Of a DNA stretch of 64,000 nucleotides, positions 61,484 through 64,000 are shown piece by piece (the stretch's first letter is position 1; every line of letters begins with the position of its first letter). The translations under genes and the position numbers were made by a program. The notes beneath the pieces are model-generated. The model saw nothing but the letters and a program-made list of their open reading frames with translations. It was not told the origin of the DNA and made no database searches. This stretch comes from Pseudomonas sp. Choline-02u-1. Its GTDB lineage: Bacteria; Pseudomonadota; Gammaproteobacteria; Pseudomonadales; Pseudomonadaceae. The stretch spans positions 310,001 to 374,000 of the forward strand of contig NZ_PJBC01000013.1 of NCBI RefSeq assembly GCF_002836515.1. Direction: 5' to 3'.

Positions 61484-61843
61484 CTACTGCGGCAACTCCA
61501 GATTATCCAGCACCCGATTCACCGCCAATTCCCCGAGCATGATCAGCTGCGCAATCCCCATCAGGGTTCGGCGCTGGGATGGTTTCACCAGTCCGGCGAA
61601 TTCCTGGGCGATGGTTTTGGCTGAGGCGAGGGTTTCGCAGGCGTTGGCCAGCAGGTCTTCGTTTTTGGTGTCGGCGGTGACGGCGTACATGGCGCGGGGG
61701 CTGTAGGGCGGTGGGGTCGAGCCGGGCGGGCAGAGGTAGTGGTCGAGGGCGCGGTCGGCGGCTTGGTGGAGTTTTTTTGAATCGAGGGATTCGTAGGGAG
61801 AGGTGGGGTCGGTTTCGGGTGGGTTGGGTGTTGGTTTGATCAT
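61484..61843 (-). CDS. DUF6124 (DUF3077-type) family protein
   Basis: A 119-aa small soluble protein typical of Pseudomonas, beginning MIKPTPNPPETDPTSPYESLDSKKL and with a helical C-terminal half (LLANACETLASAKTIAQEFAGL and LIMLGELAVNRVLDNLELPQ). Function is unknown; many paralogues occur per genome. Ribosome site AGGAGCTTCACC precedes ATG 61843. Its leader contains a structured RNA-like region (61899-61977) in the same direction. The gene sits as an insert between flhB and flhA on the opposite strand. Confidence 0.8.
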   Translation of the reverse strand: MIKPTPNPPETDPTSPYESLDSKKLHQAADRALDHYLCPPGSTPPPYSPRAMYAVTADTKNEDLLANACETLASAKTIAQEFAGLVKPSQRRTLMGIAQLIMLGELAVNRVLDNLELPQ

Positions 61844-61898
61844 GGTGAAGCTCCTGAGGTTATGGAGCCACTCTTTTTCCTGTCGCTAAACAGGTGAA

Positions 61899-61977
61899 GG
61901 TGGCAGCTGTACGCAGGTTAGCGAACCGGTCTCAGGCACCCCGGTAGACCCTAAGGTCTCCCGCATACAGCCGCCAT
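61899..61977 (-). ncRNA. Structured RNA in the DUF6124 leader, resembling C4 antisense RNA
   Basis: Read on the minus strand. A closing stem pairs TGGC/GCCA (61901-61904 with 61973-61976) and GCTGTA/TACAGC (61906-61911 with 61966-61971). Inside are at least two hairpins: AGACC-CTAA-GGTCT (61946-61959) and GGTT-AGCG-AACC (61916-61927), plus the palindromic CCGG pair. The GGGAGACC...GGTCTACCGG core recalls the C4 antisense RNA family (RF01695), from memory. It lies 56 bp upstream of the DUF6124 ATG and could be an independent antisense RNA or a cis-acting leader. Confidence 0.5.
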
Positions 61978-61984
61978 AACGTTA

Positions 61985-62204
61985 TTGCGGGCGAAAAATC
62001 CCGCAACGAAGCCACGATCGCTGATGCACTGAGTTGGTCCGGGTCGCTAAACCCGATCGCTGATTCGTCAGCGACCGGACCACAATAGAATCCGACCCCA
62101 AAGCGCACAAGCCGGCGGATTCTGGCTTGGCTGTAGGCATTGGCGCAAGGTTTTGTAGCCTTGAGACCGTGTCTGCAGGTGTCTTTTAAACTCGTCGTTT
62201 AAAA
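61985..62204. other. Non-coding stretch with inverted and direct repeats
   Basis: Contains a hairpin TTGCGGG/CCCGCAA (61985-61991 and 62000-62006), a TTCG-loop hairpin (TCGCTGA at 62057-62063 and TCAGCGA at 62068-62074) and the 10-base direct repeat GATCGCTGAT at 62016-62025 and 62055-62064. No gene was found; a minus-strand open frame at 62068-62355 has no ribosome site and overlaps repeats. Confidence 0.5.
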
Positions 62205-62292
62205 CAAGATCGCAGCCTTCGGCAGCTCCTACAGGAGACGTAAATCCATGTAGGAGCTGCCGAAGGCTCGGGCCGCGATCGGACGATCTTTT
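62205..62292. repeat. Palindromic repeat, GATCGCAGCC class
   Basis: Left arm AAGATCGCAGCCTTCGGCAG (about 62209-62228) and right arm with GGAGCTGCCGAAGGCT then GCCGCGATC (62252-62280). It is the same family as 18798-18882, with a longer spacer. Lies just upstream of the flhA promoter. Confidence 0.8.
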
Positions 62293-62308
62293 CTGCTTGG
62301 GCAAAAGT

Positions 62309-62325
62309 TGGAAAGCTTCTTGCAA
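62309..62325 (+). promoter_or_regulatory. Sigma-54 promoter of flhA
   Basis: TGGAAAG-CTTC-TTGCA, with GG (62310-62311) and GC (62322-62323) 10 bases apart, about 61 bp upstream of the flhA GTG. Matches the FleQ/RpoN-dependent flhA promoter of P. aeruginosa. Confidence 0.82.
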
Positions 62326-62385
62326 TAGCCGCCCTGCGCCCGCTCGGGGCGTCAAAAGTTTGCTTTAAAGGAACGGGGAAAACCG

Positions 62386-64000
62386 GTGGATCGCTCTCAG
62401 TTACTCAACACTGCTCGCACAAACGTTGCCGACCTCAGTCGAGGCAATCTGGGCGTGCCGTTGTTGCTGCTGGTCATGCTGGCCATGATGATGTTGCCGG
62501 TGCCGCCGTTCCTGCTCGACGTCTTTTTTACGTTCAACATTGCCCTGTCCATCGTCGTCCTGCTGGTCTGCGTGTATGCGCTGCGGCCGCTGGATTTTGC
62601 CGTGTTCCCGACCATTCTGCTGGTGGCGACGCTCCTGCGCCTGGCCTTGAACGTGGCCTCCACACGGGTGGTAATGCTCAATGGTCAGGACGGCCACGAA
62701 GCCGCCGGCAAGGTGATCCAGGCCTTCGGTGAGGTGGTGATCGGCGGTAACTACGTGGTCGGTATCGTGGTGTTCGCGATTCTGATGATCATCAACTTCG
62801 TCGTAGTGACCAAGGGTGCCGGGCGGATTTCCGAGGTGAGCGCGCGCTTCACCCTCGATGCCATGCCCGGCAAACAAATGGCCATCGACGCCGACCTCAA
62901 CGCCGGCCTGATCGACCAGAACCAGGCCAAGTCGCGCCGTCAGGAAGTTGCCCAGGAGGCGGAGTTCTACGGTTCGATGGACGGTGCCAGCAAGTTCGTC
63001 CGTGGTGACGCCATCGCCGGCCTGCTGATTCTGTTCATCAACCTCATCGGCGGTATGGCGGTCGGTATCTTCCAGCACGGCATGAGCTTCGGCGATGCGG
63101 GCAAGGTTTACGCGTTATTGACCATCGGTGACGGTTTGGTGGCGCAATTGCCATCACTGTTGTTATCGACAGCGGCGGCGATCATGGTGACCCGTGCCTC
63201 CGGCTCGGAAGATATGGGCAAACAGATCAACCGCCAGATGTTCGCCTCGCCGAAAGCGCTGGCCGTGGCTGCAGGTTTGATGGCGGTGATGGGCCTGGTG
63301 CCGGGCATGCCGCACTTCTCCTTCCTGAGCATGGCAGCGCTGGCCGCAGGCGGCGCGTACCTGTTCTGGAAGAAGCAGAACGTTGCCAAGGTCGTGGCGC
63401 TGGAAGAGGTCAAGCGTCAGCAGGAACTGCTGCCATCGCCGGCCCGCGCCATGGAAACCAAAGAGCTGGGCTGGGACGACGTCACGCCGATCGACATGAT
63501 CGGTCTGGAAGTCGGCTATCGCCTGATTCCGCTGGTGGATCGCAATCAGGGCGGGCAATTGCTGGCGCGGATCAAGGGCGTGCGCAAGAAGCTCTCGCAG
63601 GATCTGGGCTTCCTGATGCCGACTGTGCACATCCGCGACAACCTCGATCTGGCGCCGAGCGCTTATCGCCTGACGCTGATGGGCGTGATTCTGGCAGAGG
63701 CCGAGATCTATCCGGACCGCGAACTGGCGATCAACCCCGGTCAGGTCTACGGCTCGCTCAACGGTATCAACGCCAAAGATCCGGCTTTCGGCCTGGAGGC
63801 GGTGTGGATCGAAATCAGCCAGCGCGCCCAGGCGCAATCGCTCGGTTACACCGTGGTCGATGCGAGCACCGTGGTCGCCACCCACTTGAACCAGATTCTG
63901 TACAAGCACTCCAGTGAGCTGATCGGCCACGAGGAAGTGCAGCAACTCATGCAATTGCTGGCCAAGAGCTCGCCGAAACTGGCGGAAGAGCTGGTGCCGG
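62386..64000 (+). CDS. flhA: Flagellar export protein FlhA (truncated by the window end)
   Basis: The first 538 residues of the export-gate protein, running off the right edge in frame. GTG start at 62386 (MDRSQLLNTARTNVADL), with AAAGGAACGGGG upstream. About eight transmembrane helices occupy residues 20-310; the strongly conserved FHIPEP-type loop includes TKGAGRISEVSARFTLDAMPGKQMAIDADL. The cytoplasmic domain begins near residue 345. FlhA is the nonameric ring that selects substrates and uses the proton gradient. Preceded by its own sigma-54 promoter. Confidence 0.96.
   Translation, partial: MDRSQLLNTARTNVADLSRGNLGVPLLLLVMLAMMMLPVPPFLLDVFFTFNIALSIVVLLVCVYALRPLDFAVFPTILLVATLLRLALNVASTRVVMLNGQDGHEAAGKVIQAFGEVVIGGNYVVGIVVFAILMIINFVVVTKGAGRISEVSARFTLDAMPGKQMAIDADLNAGLIDQNQAKSRRQEVAQEAEFYGSMDGASKFVRGDAIAGLLILFINLIGGMAVGIFQHGMSFGDAGKVYALLTIGDGLVAQLPSLLLSTAAAIMVTRASGSEDMGKQINRQMFASPKALAVAAGLMAVMGLVPGMPHFSFLSMAALAAGGAYLFWKKQNVAKVVALEEVKRQQELLPSPARAMETKELGWDDVTPIDMIGLEVGYRLIPLVDRNQGGQLLARIKGVRKKLSQDLGFLMPTVHIRDNLDLAPSAYRLTLMGVILAEAEIYPDRELAINPGQVYGSLNGINAKDPAFGLEAVWIEISQRAQAQSLGYTVVDASTVVATHLNQILYKHSSELIGHEEVQQLMQLLAKSSPKLAEELVP

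Noticed and set aside
61484..62100. Phage remnant between flhB and flhA, suggested by the C4-like RNA
   Set aside because: No integrase, att-like repeats or phage structural genes; DUF6124 genes are ordinary Pseudomonas chromosomal genes.

Overview
The window is chromosomal DNA of a Pseudomonas of the fluorescens group. Evidence: high-GC coding DNA, a complete Pseudomonas-type FleQ/FleSR polar-flagellar hierarchy with RpoN (-24/-12) and FliA promoters, an hsbA-hsbR-hptB module inside the fli cluster, phhA/phhB/phhR phenylalanine catabolism genes, and several families of REP/REPIN palindromes.

Layout. (1) 1-2781: the tail of an unidentified gene and a small membrane-anchored hypothetical gene, then a minus-strand block with a CpxR-like response regulator, a small coiled-coil membrane protein, yciI and the septation protein gene yciB. 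(2) 2869-7841: a plus-strand housekeeping run of PHP phosphoesterase, YciO-type protein, scpA, scpB, a DUF1289 protein and rluB. (3) 8224-10082: an aromatic amino acid permease (aroP) preceded by two small ORFs, one a 20-codon candidate leader peptide with two Trp codons. (4) 10315-11808: an AT-rich minus-strand cassette of hcp, a DUF4225 protein and a small membrane protein, probably a T6SS tube/effector/immunity unit. (5) 12012-14109: arfB, an MFS transporter and two tiny genes. (6) 14394-18797: the phenylalanine hydroxylase locus phhA-phhB-aminotransferase with divergent phhR. The aminotransferase gene is broken by an apparent 23-nt deletion.

(7) 18998-64000: the flagellar region. flgFGHIJKL encodes proximal and distal rod, L and P rings, rod muramidase, and hook-filament junction proteins. 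A flagellin-glycosylation block follows: two very large glycosyltransferases, a glycosyltransferase-methyltransferase fusion, a methyltransferase and a KASIII-like enzyme. Then come fliC, flaG, fliD, fliS, fliT; the regulators fleQ, fleS, fleR; fliEFGHIJ; hsbA-hsbR-hptB; fliK; fliLMNOPQR-flhB; and flhA, which runs off the right edge.

The promoters seen fit the known hierarchy: FleQ and RpoN drive fleSR, fliE and flhA; an RpoN promoter precedes flgF; FliA-type promoters precede fliC and fliS. Further GG-N10-GC sites precede fliK and the KASIII gene. Between flhB and flhA lies a minus-strand DUF6124 gene whose leader contains a closed multi-stem structure resembling the C4 antisense RNA family.

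The points most worth following up are the Trp-codon leader ORF of aroP, the Hcp-DUF4225 cassette, the disrupted phh aminotransferase, and the C4-like structured leader. No rRNA, tRNA, CRISPR array or insertion sequence was found.
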